From Niallia circulans NBRC 13626 (lineage in GTDB: Bacteria; Bacillota; Bacilli; Bacillales; Cytobacillaceae): a stretch of DNA of 64,000 nt. Under the pieces are notes generated by a model. It ran no database searches, had not been told where the DNA came from, and saw nothing but the letters and a program-made list of their open reading frames with translations. A program made the translations under genes and the position numbers. Numbering within the stretch: the first letter of the stretch is position 1; each line of letters begins with the position of its first letter. Positions 26,707 through 35,624 of this stretch are shown here, piece by piece. The stretch is taken from NCBI RefSeq assembly GCF_001591585.1, contig NZ_BCVE01000010.1, positions 1 to 64,000 on the forward strand, in the 5' to 3' direction.

Positions 26707-27195
26707 ATTAGATAAAAAGTAATTACTCCAAAGTAATATCCGGTCTCCTTTGTAAGTAATTTCATTCGTATATTTTTAGAATTTCTCACATTCCAGTTTA
26801 GTGTTTAGTGGCTCTTTTTTATTCAAAGAAAGTACTAGCCTTAAAATGCAACTGTTTAAGTCATTCAAATTTTTGATTTAGTCTCATTGATGTCGCGTTT
26901 TAAGTATGTTTTAAATAAGGATTATTCATTATGAGAAATGCTCCGAAAGCTAGTGTGTTATTCCATTTTCCAAGACTATTGTGCTTATAAAGATGAAATA
27001 AGGAGTTAATCCCACAGATACCACAGCTTGGTATAGAAACAAATCTAGTATTGGGTGTAAACTAATCAAATTCTATATTAAAATTTAACCTCATATAGTC
27101 AGGTGAAAGGATCGGGACCATCTTATCATAAAGTTTTTGGTTAGCATAAACCTCAAAGCCCCTTTTTCTAGACTTTAAAAAGAAGATAGCCTATT
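26707..27195. other. Gene-free stretch
   Basis: About 490 bp with no supportable gene. Short plus-strand fragments such as NAPKASVLFHFPR (near 26938-26980) are followed by stops and cannot be assigned. It may be decayed DNA. Confidence 0.4.
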
Positions 27196-27633
27196 CTAAA
27201 ATGTACTCTTTTTATTTCTTAATAGAGTTGAAAATTTACTGCTCATTTCTTCTGAAATTGTATAAATAGTATGAGAATTATCATCCATTTTCATTAATGC
27301 ACTTTTTTCATTTTCTCCACCTAACCATAGATATAAACTTTCCGTTTTTTTGTTTTTATATTCAATATCTATATTAAAATTAGGATTAGACATATTTACA
27401 ATCCTATTCTCTTTTACAGCATTTAATGCAATACCTCTTAAAAATTCAATCGAATCCTTATCAGCAAAAACATAGTCATTATTGCCTTTTATTTCTGAGA
27501 TGCTAATTTTGACTATTTCTCCGTCATACTTAATATTATTGTTTAATGAATATGTTTCTTCTTGTGATTGACAACCTAAGAAAAAAATAGAGATAAAAGC
27601 TAGTGGTAAAATAAGTACAAAGATTCTTTTCAT
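27196..27633 (-). CDS. Small lipoprotein of unknown function
   Basis: 145 residues. The signal sequence ends in a lipobox FFLGC (Cys at about 21), so it should be lipid-anchored at the outer membrane face. The mature part is about 125 residues, rich in Asn, Lys and Glu, with LYLWLGGENEKSALM, resembling the YhfM-like domain of Bacillus lipoproteins. ATG 27633 is preceded by AAGGGAGC. It is alone on its strand. Confidence 0.75.
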   Translation of the reverse strand: MKRIFVLILPLAFISIFFLGCQSQEETYSLNNNIKYDGEIVKISISEIKGNNDYVFADKDSIEFLRGIALNAVKENRIVNMSNPNFNIDIEYKNKKTESLYLWLGGENEKSALMKMDDNSHTIYTISEEMSSKFSTLLRNKKSTF

Positions 27634-27985
27634 TACATAAGCTCCCTTGGTAAATAAATTGTTATTCTATAACAGACGGAATAAATTATAGAAATGTTTC
27701 TATTTATTAAGGAAATTTATTTTACCTTCTTTATTTATTATCTTTTGAATTTGCCAAATACCTCTTGATTGTTCATGATATCTCAAAATACTTCTCGAAT
27801 AATCCATCCACTTAATGGAATCTTCTTGAACTTTTCATCTAACTCTATTAACCTCTCTTCTTCTATTCCTCGAATCAAGCTCTCACTCCCTGCCATCATA
27901 TTTTCTCTATTTATATCAAAAAATAAGGAGCAAAAACTAAAAGTACAGAATCACTCCTTAAAATAGTTAGGACATCTTTAAATTC
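27634..27985. other. Gene-free stretch with a short orphan reading frame
   Basis: It contains a 38-codon minus-strand frame (about 27786-27902) reading MMAGSESLIRGIEEERLIEL and on to a stop. It has no clear ribosome binding site and is probably a remnant. Confidence 0.3.
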
Positions 27986-28025
27986 AAAAAAGCCTATCTT
28001 CCTTTAGGTTAGAAAGATAGACTTT
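27986..28025 (-). terminator. Intrinsic terminator of the SIS/PTS operon
   Basis: On the minus strand AGTCTATCTT pairs with GAAGATAGGCT (one G-U pair) and TTTTT follows. Confidence 0.75.
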
Positions 28026-28048
28026 TACTGATCAGCTATTGCTAATCT

Positions 28049-29113
28049 TTATATTTTCCCACTCAATTTTTTGCTTTCTAATTTCATATGGAATTTCGGA
28101 TCTTTTGGTGTACTTGGATTAATTCCTTTTAAAGCAGGGACTATTGCACATATTAACTGTACTGCTATTGGATACACAAATGAATGATACAAATAATTAT
28201 CTCCATTTTCTATCACCAAATTCTTATCCTCAAAACCATCTACCTTACTGCCAATGATATAGATATTATCTGTCCAGTCTGATAGAACGCTAATTAATTT
28301 ATTTACTCTCGGCTCTTCTCCTGTATGCAAGAATATAATCGTAGAATCTTCATTAATTGCGTTATAGATTCCATGAATAAATTCTTCAAATTCATAACCA
28401 GTTACAGGAATACGCATCGTCTCTAATAATTTCAAAGCACCTTCTAAAGTATCCCCATATAATTCATTGGTGCCGACAATTCTTATTTCTTTTGCATTTT
28501 TTAGTTTTTCACTATTCTTTCGCACCCATTCTTCCGCAGAATAGTAAATATCTAGAAAGGCATCGCTTGTTTTATTTAATATTTCTATCACTTGCTTCGT
28601 TTCCTCACTACTCAATTTCCCATTTTCTTCTCCAATATAAAGAGCTAAAAGAAGCAAATTTAATTTTGTGCAATAAAATCCTTTTGTTTTTGCACCTGCT
28701 TTCTCTTCCCCACATTGAACAGTCAGTACATAATCGGCAATTTCATCAATTAGTGCATTATCTGTTCCCGCCATGGATGCTATGATACATCCTGACTCTT
28801 TGGCTAATTTCATAGAATTGTAGGTAGAATAACTACTTCCCCCTTGCGAGATTCCAATAAAGAGAGTATTTTTTGTGTCCTTTGTTAATAATTCCTTTGT
28901 AATTTGAAAAGGATAATAAGCTTCTACAGATAATCCAGTTAACTCACGCATTTTTTGTTGAACTTGCGCCCCTGAATGATAACTAGTTCCAGATCCTGTA
29001 ATAATAATTCTATTAATCTCCTCTTTTTTAACAGTAGAAAACAGCTCACTTGATAGTGCAATTATTTCCTTCATTTTTGCTGGAGTTTCTTTTAAATAAT
29101 CTGTAATATTCAT
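28049..29113 (-). CDS. Double-SIS-domain sugar isomerase/deglycase (AgaS/FrlB/GlmS-C like)
   Basis: 354 residues from ATG 29113 (AAAGGAGAG upstream; the longer frame to 29146 runs into the EIID gene). Two SIS domains: the first has ITGSGTSYHSG and GISQGGSSYST, the second RIVGTNELYGD with the substrate-binding EFIHGIYNAI. Family members isomerise or deaminate amino-sugar phosphates or remove amines from fructosamine 6-phosphates. It is the last gene of a mannose-family PTS operon. A role on the phosphorylated import product (amino sugar or Amadori compound) is inferred. Confidence 0.82.
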   Translation of the reverse strand: MNITDYLKETPAKMKEIIALSSELFSTVKKEEINRIIITGSGTSYHSGAQVQQKMRELTGLSVEAYYPFQITKELLTKDTKNTLFIGISQGGSSYSTYNSMKLAKESGCIIASMAGTDNALIDEIADYVLTVQCGEEKAGAKTKGFYCTKLNLLLLALYIGEENGKLSSEETKQVIEILNKTSDAFLDIYYSAEEWVRKNSEKLKNAKEIRIVGTNELYGDTLEGALKLLETMRIPVTGYEFEEFIHGIYNAINEDSTIIFLHTGEEPRVNKLISVLSDWTDNIYIIGSKVDGFEDKNLVIENGDNYLYHSFVYPIAVQLICAIVPALKGINPSTPKDPKFHMKLESKKLSGKI

Positions 29114-29127
29114 TAATAATCTCTCCT

Positions 29128-29937
29128 TTATAATATTCCAATCCAATGTATAATTATTCCAATAAAAATAGTCGCAATTGTCATCTTAGATATGCTTACT
29201 TTTTTTCTAATCATCCAAAATACAACAAATGTTACTAATATTGGCAAAAGATTAGGCAAAATTTGATTCAATATGTCTTGAATTACTACTTCTGCTCCAT
29301 TTACGCTAAATTTCAATGGTGTGGTGATATTTAACATAGTTGCTACCATTGCTCCCACTACAAGTAAACCAACTGTAGTAGCCATTGCCATAATTTTGTC
29401 CATCAGGCCTTCTTTTTGTATTCTTTCCAATGAATTCACACCAACAGAATAACCAAACTTTAATCCAAAAATTCTTACTAATAAATTGGGAACATTATAA
29501 AGCAGCAAAAACAGGATTGGACCAATCAGATTGCCATGCTCTGCAAAGGATATACCAATACCCGCAGCAATTATCCTCAATGTTCCCCAAAATAATGAAT
29601 CTCCAATACCAGCTAACGGTCCCATAAGCGCTGTTTTTACCGCATTAATGGAACCAGTGTCAAAATCTTCATTATTTGCATTTTGTTCCTCCATCGCTGC
29701 ACTAATTCCGGCAATAGTAGGAGAAACAACTGGTGTTGTATTAAAAATTTCCAAATGTCTTTTTAAAGCCTGTGCCTGTTCTTCTTCCTTTTCATATAAT
29801 CTCTTGATTACCGGGATCATCGTATAACAAAAGCCGAGATTCTGCATTCTCTCATAGTTAAAGGCACCCTGCAGAGCAAATGACCGCCAAAAAACGCTTT
29901 GCAAGTCCTTTTTACTAAGCTTCTTCCCCTCACTCAA
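29128..29937 (-). CDS. Mannose-family PTS EIID
   Basis: 269 residues from TTG 29937 (GGGAGAG upstream), overlapping the EIIC stop by 8 bp. Typical EIID features: ERMQNLGFCYTMIPVIKRLY, FNTTPVVSPTIAGI, ALMGPLAGIGDSLFWGT and a C-terminal hydrophobic end. With EIIC it forms the membrane channel. Confidence 0.92.
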   Translation of the reverse strand: MSEGKKLSKKDLQSVFWRSFALQGAFNYERMQNLGFCYTMIPVIKRLYEKEEEQAQALKRHLEIFNTTPVVSPTIAGISAAMEEQNANNEDFDTGSINAVKTALMGPLAGIGDSLFWGTLRIIAAGIGISFAEHGNLIGPILFLLLYNVPNLLVRIFGLKFGYSVGVNSLERIQKEGLMDKIMAMATTVGLLVVGAMVATMLNITTPLKFSVNGAEVVIQDILNQILPNLLPILVTFVVFWMIRKKVSISKMTIATIFIGIIIHWIGIL

Positions 29938-30718
29938 AGTTAATCTCTCCCTCCGTTAAATTATTACTTTCGTCCTTCTTCTTTCCAGCATCGTTATTAT
30001 CAATGAAAAAGTTTAATAGAATTGCTAAACATACACCCATTAACGCTATTGCCATAACATCAAGTTCTAGATAGGATGCCGCTAAGAAACCAATAAAGAA
30101 AAATACGGCCATTTTTTTAGAAAACAGCATATCCATCAAGAGAGCAAATCCAATGGCTGGCAGCAGGTTTCCGGCAATAGTCATTCCCTCTAAAATCACT
30201 TTTGGAACTGAATTAATTAGATACGTAACTTTATCTGCCCCAAATAAAATTGCTAAAAAGGTTGGAACAAACACACTTAGGAAAAATAAAGAGATAGGTA
30301 TCCACATCATGAGGGTAACTTTTTTAAAATCAGCTTTTTGCGCGTAATGATCAGCTTTATGTACAAAATAAGTATTAATTACCCTTACAAGTACACCTAG
30401 TGATTGAGCTAAAACTGCAATAGGAACTGCAAGTGCCAAGGCAACTTCTGGACCCTTTCCAGAAATTATCGCAAAAGCAGTACCCAAGACTCCTCCTGTC
30501 ACAACATCGGGTGGTGTAGATGAACCGATGCCAGCAATCCCCATCCAGATTAATTCTAGTTGCGCACCAATAATAATCCCCGTCTTAAAATCACCAAGAA
30601 CTAATCCAACCAATGCACCTAATACCAAAGGGCGTTCTAACATCAAGACTCCGAATAATCTGCTATCCAATATTCCTATACCGGCTATTAACCCCAATAA
30701 TATTGCCTCATATAACAA
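29930..30718 (-). CDS. Mannose-family PTS EIIC
   Basis: 262 residues from TTG 30718 (GGGGAGGCGAG upstream). A membrane protein with the EIIC-Man motif GSSTPPDVVTGGVLGT. The charged tail NNDAGKKKDESN is cytosolic. It lies between the EIIB and EIID genes, 83 bp after EIIB. Confidence 0.92.
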   Translation of the reverse strand: MLYEAILLGLIAGIGILDSRLFGVLMLERPLVLGALVGLVLGDFKTGIIIGAQLELIWMGIAGIGSSTPPDVVTGGVLGTAFAIISGKGPEVALALAVPIAVLAQSLGVLVRVINTYFVHKADHYAQKADFKKVTLMMWIPISLFFLSVFVPTFLAILFGADKVTYLINSVPKVILEGMTIAGNLLPAIGFALLMDMLFSKKMAVFFFIGFLAASYLELDVMAIALMGVCLAILLNFFIDNNDAGKKKDESNNLTEGEINFE

Positions 30719-30801
30719 AAATCTCGCCTCCCCTTATTCTTACTACCATTTTCTTAGATATGATGACGACCATTGTTCGTAGATCTTGATGAAATATTTT
30801 T

Positions 30802-31281
30802 TTATTTTAGTAAATCACTGAATGATTGTTTTTTATCTCTTGGCAATATTCTGAAATCTAAATTTATACCTAGCTGCTCTATTTGTTTCAGGTTATTGAT
30901 ATCTTTTTCGCTGACTGCAACTAAATCAGTCAATTTTTTCTTCCCTTCTTCGTATCTTAGCCCCCCAATATTTATCTCACTTATAGCACCTTGGGAGTTC
31001 TTAGCAACTTCTAGAGCATCATCTGTATTTCTTACCAGAACTAATACATTACTTTTTTTCGCTTCAGCAAATTTACTAATTATTTCTCCAGATTCTGCAA
31101 CTCCTCTAATATATAATTTCACATTATTAGGTTTAGCCAAATCGAGAGCCATTGCTTTTACTTTGTCATTTTTCGCTTCGTCATTTACCACAAGAATAAC
31201 ATTTGCACCAACAGAAGGTGACCATCCAAAAGCAACTTGCCCATGGAGAAGACGATCATCAATCCTGAATAAAGAAATCAT
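30802..31281 (-). CDS. Mannose-family PTS EIIB
   Basis: 159 residues. The phosphorylated His lies in IDDRLLHGQV. ATG 31281 is preferred over the GTG at 31287 because of its distance from GGAG inside the end of the EIIA gene. It transfers phosphate to the sugar carried by EIIC/EIID. Confidence 0.92.
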   Translation of the reverse strand: MISLFRIDDRLLHGQVAFGWSPSVGANVILVVNDEAKNDKVKAMALDLAKPNNVKLYIRGVAESGEIISKFAEAKKSNVLVLVRNTDDALEVAKNSQGAISEINIGGLRYEEGKKKLTDLVAVSEKDINNLKQIEQLGINLDFRILPRDKKQSFSDLLK

Positions 31282-31283
31282 TT

Positions 31284-31697
31284 TCACACCACTCCTTTTA
31301 CTAATTCATTGATGTATTTAATCCCATTTCTTCCTTCTTTAATAGATTCAGTTAATATCGCTTCCAATGAATCTTCGTTATATGAAGTCATAATGGTAGT
31401 CAAAATCATAGGAAGATTCACACCCGAAACTAAATGAAATGTTTCATTTTCTGGTAAACTCAATAATATTTCAGAACAAATATTATTGACACTTCCCCCA
31501 TACACATCTGTGAAAATAACAAGATCTGTTAAAGTATCGCTATAAATTAACTCTGTTAATTCCTTCTTTCCTACTTCTCCTGATTTTGATTTTGTCATAC
31601 AAAAATAACTCATTTGGTGGTTTGTACCTATAATTAATTCAGCAGTCTCGATTAATGACTTGGCTAACTCACCATGTGTTGCAATAATGATTCTCAC
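31284..31697 (-). CDS. Mannose-family PTS EIIA
   Basis: 137 residues. Phospho-acceptor His8 lies in IIATHGELA; the family segment FTDVYGGSVNN is seen. It is the first PTS gene after the ROK regulator (31 bp). Confidence 0.9.
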   Translation of the reverse strand: MRIIIATHGELAKSLIETAELIIGTNHQMSYFCMTKSKSGEVGKKELTELIYSDTLTDLVIFTDVYGGSVNNICSEILLSLPENETFHLVSGVNLPMILTTIMTSYNEDSLEAILTESIKEGRNGIKYINELVKGVV

Positions 31698-31728
31698 TAT
31701 TCATCCCTCCATAAGATGGCTTTTTGTG

Positions 31729-32847
31729 TTACTGATTTTCTATCTGTTTAAACATAAACGCTATCGCACCAAGTGCTCCAGCATCCCCTCCAAGCCTAGC
31801 CAGACTTATTTCTGTTTTTATTGGAGTAAGGTTTGTAACTAATTCACTTATTTGATTGATTACTATATCCATCGATTCGGAAACATCTCCACCAATAATA
31901 ACTCTTTCAGGATTTATTAGATTTGTTGCATTAGCGATAAAAACAGATAGTTCAATAACAAAACTATCTACGATAGAAATCACTTGTTCCTCTCCATGGG
32001 AATACTTTTGAAACAAAACTTCAGGGGAATAACCTGACTCTGCCAATGCAACTCCAGATACTTTTGATTCGAATACACCTGGTTTTCCCATCAGGTTAAA
32101 CTTGCCATTTTCAAAATCACTCCGGCTTATTTGATAGGCAATCTCACCTGCTTGGTAATCATGACCATAAACTAGATTCCCTTCGTTAATAACTGCGCTT
32201 CCAACACTCTGCCCTATTTCAATGAATAAGAGATTTTTAATCCCTGAAGGATCCAGCCACATTTCGCCTAGACCTGCACAATTGACATCATTGTTTATGA
32301 AAGTGGGAAAAGGAAAATGCGGTTTGAAAATTTCATGAAGGTTAAGATTAGTCCAATTTAAAGCTTTTGCCCGAAATACTATTTCTGAATTAGCTCTACC
32401 AGGCACCCCTATGCCCATCCCTAGAATTTTTTCCTCTGGTATAGCAGATTCTTTTATGCTCTGTTTGACAATACTGATAATTTCTTCTACTTGATTCGTT
32501 AGCTTCACCTTTTTTTTAAAGATTATCTTTCCAACTAAATTGGTAATAATGATCAAAATTCTTACTCTATCAATGTCTAACCCAATACCATAGGCTGAAT
32601 CCGTGTTGTATCCTAACATTAATGCAGGTCTCCCACCACCTTTTACTGGACTTTGTTCTCCCATCTCAATTACTAACTTTTTTTCTAACAATTCTTCCAC
32701 AATAGATGAAACCGTTGACTTACTTAGTGATAATTTCTTCGCAATTTGAGCTCTGCTAATTAACTTTTCTGTTTTAATTTCTTCCAATATCAATGACCGA
32801 TTAATTTTTTTTATCAAGTCATGATGTGCTGCAACTTTGTTTTTCAT
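31729..32847 (-). CDS. ROK-family transcriptional regulator
   Basis: 372 residues. A winged helix (about 15-75: SRAQIAKKLSLSKSTVSSIV) is followed by a ROK sugar-binding/kinase-like domain (GYNTDSAYGIGLDID, GMGIGVPG, NDVNCAGLGEMW). The usual zinc motif CxCGxxGC is absent, so the fold is modified. NagC/XylR-type proteins repress sugar operons and release on binding the inducer. It is the first gene of the PTS/SIS operon, consistent with autoregulation. Confidence 0.88.
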   Translation of the reverse strand: MKNKVAAHHDLIKKINRSLILEEIKTEKLISRAQIAKKLSLSKSTVSSIVEELLEKKLVIEMGEQSPVKGGGRPALMLGYNTDSAYGIGLDIDRVRILIIITNLVGKIIFKKKVKLTNQVEEIISIVKQSIKESAIPEEKILGMGIGVPGRANSEIVFRAKALNWTNLNLHEIFKPHFPFPTFINNDVNCAGLGEMWLDPSGIKNLLFIEIGQSVGSAVINEGNLVYGHDYQAGEIAYQISRSDFENGKFNLMGKPGVFESKVSGVALAESGYSPEVLFQKYSHGEEQVISIVDSFVIELSVFIANATNLINPERVIIGGDVSESMDIVINQISELVTNLTPIKTEISLARLGGDAGALGAIAFMFKQIENQ

Positions 32848-33039
32848 AATGCTTTATCCTATCTCCAATACTAGTTTGTAAATCCTTAAAAATTTCTATT
32901 ATTTCTTACACTTTAATTAGTTTTGTTACTGGACTAATTATTTGTATTATCGCATGAGTTTTCTGACATTTCAATATTTTTTTTAAAAAATTCTGATCAT
33001 TCTACGAATTTTATTAGTATTTTTTAATTGCGGGGGAAG
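32848..33039. promoter_or_regulatory. Upstream region of the ROK/PTS operon
   Basis: AT-rich and without genes. It must contain the operon promoter. I see no convincing palindromic operator. Confidence 0.35.
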
Positions 33040-33240
33040 ATATCAGGGAACTTAAGGGATATATCAGCTAAAACGAGGAGGATATCAGCCAATGTAAGGG
33101 ATATATCAGCCAAAACGAAGAGCATATCAGCCAAAGTAAAGGGTATATCAGCCAAAACGGGGAGCATATCAGCCAAAGTAGGGATATATCAGCCAAAACG
33201 GGGAGCATATCAGCCAATGTAAAGGGTATATCAGCCAAAT
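33040..33240. repeat. Tandem repeat, about 21-bp unit with 42-bp alternation
   Basis: About nine copies of a unit built on TATCAGCCAA. Two versions alternate: one continues AACGGGGAGC, the other (A/T)GTAAAGGG, giving a 42-bp higher-order period. The first and last units are degenerate. Because 21 is a multiple of three, a plus-strand frame stays open (ISAKT/ISAKV repeats), but it has no credible start and is not annotated as a gene. Confidence 0.9.
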
Positions 33241-33299
33241 GGGAGAAGAAAATTTATTTTGAAGATTCCTTTACTGAATTATCTTTGTTTATACTAAAA

Positions 33300-33332
33300 T
33301 AGGGCTCTCTCATACAGTAGAGAGAAGCCCTG
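33300..33332 (-). terminator. Terminator of the ascorbate-type PTS operon
   Basis: AGGGCTTCTCTC pairs with GAGAGAGCCCT with one bulge. On the minus strand it is followed by ATTTTAG. It lies 77 bp after the SIS gene. Confidence 0.7.
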
Positions 33333-33408
33333 TTAAAAGTTAATAAAAGAGACTTTCTTATAGAGTTAAAAATTCCATTTTCATGCCAATGATTAGCTGC
33401 CTCGTTTC

Positions 33409-34161
33409 TTACTCCTCTTTCATATTTAAAGTTAGTAACGGGATTCTTTTTTCATATTTTTTTACTAATGCTTCATTATGGTCGTCAGATCCTTCTATAT
33501 TTCCACTTAAGAAAACTGGTGGTTCAAAATCATGATCTGCCATGATTTTAATTGCCTCTGCGAAGATACTATTAAGAATAGTCGCACCAATAACAGTAGA
33601 AGTCGGGGCAAATGGTACCTTCACCTTATCGTAGCTTAAGATTGCATCTCCTTTAGCAGAATGATTATTTATCACTAAATCGACTGAATTAAAAAGATGG
33701 CTGCCGCTTTTATGACGAGAAGGCTGGCTTTGGGAATATTCTAATGAAGTTATCCCAATGACAAAAGCGCCTTTTTCTTTCGCATATTGCGCTACATCTA
33801 CAGGGACAGGATTTCGCCCAGATGTGGATAACACAAAAACGATATCATTTGGCTTAATCTCATATTCCTCTATAAAGTTTTGTGCATAATCATTTTTGCG
33901 CTCCAGCTGGGAAGAACGCATTGCCCCTTCGTGAAGCATTAGCGGTTCGAATAAGATTGGTTTTAGGGGTACCAATCCACCAGCGCGGTAAAAAACCTCT
34001 TCTGTTAAGATATGCGAGTGGCCACATCCAAACAATTGAATAATACCATCATTTTCAATGCTGTCTGCGACTTTCTCCGCAGCCAATTGCAATTGCGCTT
34101 TTTCCTTTTCTAAAACGAGCTGCAGTAGATTGCTTACTTTTTCAAAATAGTTCGTTAGCAT
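33409..34161 (-). CDS. SIS-domain phosphosugar-binding protein (UPF0309-like)
   Basis: 250 residues with one SIS domain: IIQLFGCGHSHILTEEVFYR binds the sugar phosphate, and FVLSTSGRNPVPVDVA and VIGITSLEYSQ follow. It ends with the family signature DHDFEPPVFLSGN. Members are predicted isomerases of unknown substrate. The start is 3 bp after the KDGP aldolase stop, so the two are translationally coupled. It is the last gene of the operon from 40859. Confidence 0.85.
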   Translation of the reverse strand: MLTNYFEKVSNLLQLVLEKEKAQLQLAAEKVADSIENDGIIQLFGCGHSHILTEEVFYRAGGLVPLKPILFEPLMLHEGAMRSSQLERKNDYAQNFIEEYEIKPNDIVFVLSTSGRNPVPVDVAQYAKEKGAFVIGITSLEYSQSQPSRHKSGSHLFNSVDLVINNHSAKGDAILSYDKVKVPFAPTSTVIGATILNSIFAEAIKIMADHDFEPPVFLSGNIEGSDDHNEALVKKYEKRIPLLTLNMKEE

Positions 34162-34164
34162 AAG

Positions 34165-34878
34165 TTAAGCCCCCAGTTTATTTAGTATTTGTGCAACTTC
34201 CGTCGGAATGGTTTTCCCTGTTGCTTGGTCAATTGTGGAACCAAATATATGCGGCATAAAAAATTCTATTTCTATTTTCTTTACTGCATCAATGATTGTC
34301 TTTATATTGAACGCACTTATACCACCTGCAGGTTCAATACCACGAATTCCTTTTTGTGCAGCAACTTTTGTTAAATAGACAAGCTCCTCTAAATGAACTT
34401 CGCCGGATAGAGGCATAAATTTAATGGACTCCACTCCTAATACGAGCGCAATTTCTACGAATTCCTCTACTTTTACTTCCATACCTGAAGCTAATTTCAC
34501 AGTTCCAACGGTTCCACTTGGTTTTACCAATGCATTAACAAGCTGAGGAGATGCTCCTTTTCCTTCTAGAAATCCTTTTGCATAGATGGCACTTTCAAAT
34601 GGCTGATTAATATGTCCTGGATTAGAAATAGCGGCTATGTCGAGAACTCGTTTTGCATACACAGGATCTCCGCCACCGCCAAGACCGATAGAGACGATAT
34701 CAACTACTTCCTTCAATTCTTTAACCTTACTAGCCCCTTCTTGCTTATTGGAAAAATCGGACGCTACGATTCCTGGAACAACAAAGCCTTTTCCAGCTTC
34801 CATGATATCCTGTACATTTTCTTTATCCTTTGCTAGAAAGTTGAATAAAACAAAATCAAAAAGCTTTTCTTTTAACAT
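34165..34878 (-). CDS. KDGP aldolase family protein (DagF/DgaF-like)
   Basis: 237 residues. A TIM-barrel-like family (formerly DUF1341) that includes the 2-dehydro-3-deoxy-6-phosphogluconate aldolase of the Salmonella glucosaminate pathway. Visible blocks: FVVPGIVASDFSNKQEG, SIGLGGGGDP, NPGHINQPFE, ALVKPSGTVGTVKL and GIEPAGGISAFN. It starts 1 bp after the creatininase gene. A retro-aldol step on a keto-deoxy sugar phosphate, giving pyruvate and glyceraldehyde 3-phosphate, is likely. Confidence 0.85.
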   Translation of the reverse strand: MLKEKLFDFVLFNFLAKDKENVQDIMEAGKGFVVPGIVASDFSNKQEGASKVKELKEVVDIVSIGLGGGGDPVYAKRVLDIAAISNPGHINQPFESAIYAKGFLEGKGASPQLVNALVKPSGTVGTVKLASGMEVKVEEFVEIALVLGVESIKFMPLSGEVHLEELVYLTKVAAQKGIRGIEPAGGISAFNIKTIIDAVKKIEIEFFMPHIFGSTIDQATGKTIPTEVAQILNKLGA

Positions 34879-34879
34879 G

Positions 34880-35608
34880 TTAGCGGCCCTCTTTCATTTT
34901 TTCAATAATTTGTACCATGTTTTGAAGAGCAACTTTGATTATTTTTTCCCCTTTATCTGGACGGGCTAATGTTGCATCACTTAAAATGGCTGTTTCGGTG
35001 AATTCTTCCCAAGGTGTTGGTGTCACATCGGCAATCATTGGAATGGTTGGCATATCATTTAATGCTTTCTCCATCGCAACAAACTCTGGAGCTAGATATA
35101 ACATGTAGGATGTTTCTATTTCATCTGCGTGAAAGTATGTGCCATGGCTTGCTGGCGTTTCTCTAACTTCAGCAATAACTTTGCTTGTACCAGGATAAAA
35201 TAGGTAGAGTACGATTAACTCTGGGTAAATTTCATAAAGCTTTCGTGCTGCTTCTTTCATGGCAAAAGCATTTCCTAAATGTCCATTAACCATGGCGAAA
35301 ATTTGGAAGCCCTGACGGTATAAACTTTCTCCGATATCGAATAACATACTAATTAACGATTCATTCGATACATTGATGCTGCCAGGGAAGTTCTTTAAAC
35401 TCCAAACCTGTCCATAAGGTAACGTCGGTAAAACAAATCCATTAACTTGTTCGGCGAGCTTCGCACTTAACCGTTCCGCTAAAAGATTATCTGTCCCTAA
35501 TGGTAAATGCGGGCCGTGAGCCTCTACAGCTCCGATTGGTAAGATAGCGACCTTTTTATCGATTATTTTTCCTTTCACCTCAAAGGAGTTTTCGTATTGG
35601 AATTGCAT
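34880..35608 (-). CDS. Creatininase-family amidohydrolase (sugar-operon type)
   Basis: 242 residues. The metal motif ILPIGAVEAHGPHLPLGTD carries the Glu, His and Asp ligands, and a second ligand region is MVNGHLGN. ATG 35608 follows GAGGTGTAAGC. The family includes creatinine amidohydrolase and the FAPy deformylase ArfB-type enzymes. In this PTS operon the substrate is more likely a cyclic amide or lactam-like sugar derivative (inference). Confidence 0.85.
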   Translation of the reverse strand: MQFQYENSFEVKGKIIDKKVAILPIGAVEAHGPHLPLGTDNLLAERLSAKLAEQVNGFVLPTLPYGQVWSLKNFPGSINVSNESLISMLFDIGESLYRQGFQIFAMVNGHLGNAFAMKEAARKLYEIYPELIVLYLFYPGTSKVIAEVRETPASHGTYFHADEIETSYMLYLAPEFVAMEKALNDMPTIPMIADVTPTPWEEFTETAILSDATLARPDKGEKIIKVALQNMVQIIEKMKEGR

Positions 35609-35624
35609 GCTTACACCTCGCTCA

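Noticed and set aside
33028-33222. Reading frame with ISAKT/ISAKV repeats as a gene
   Set aside because: It is simply the tandem repeat read in frame. There is no ribosome binding site or normal composition, and it is not linked to any operon.
33040-33240. CRISPR array
   Set aside because: Units are about 21 bp and directly adjacent, with no unique spacers and no cas genes nearby.
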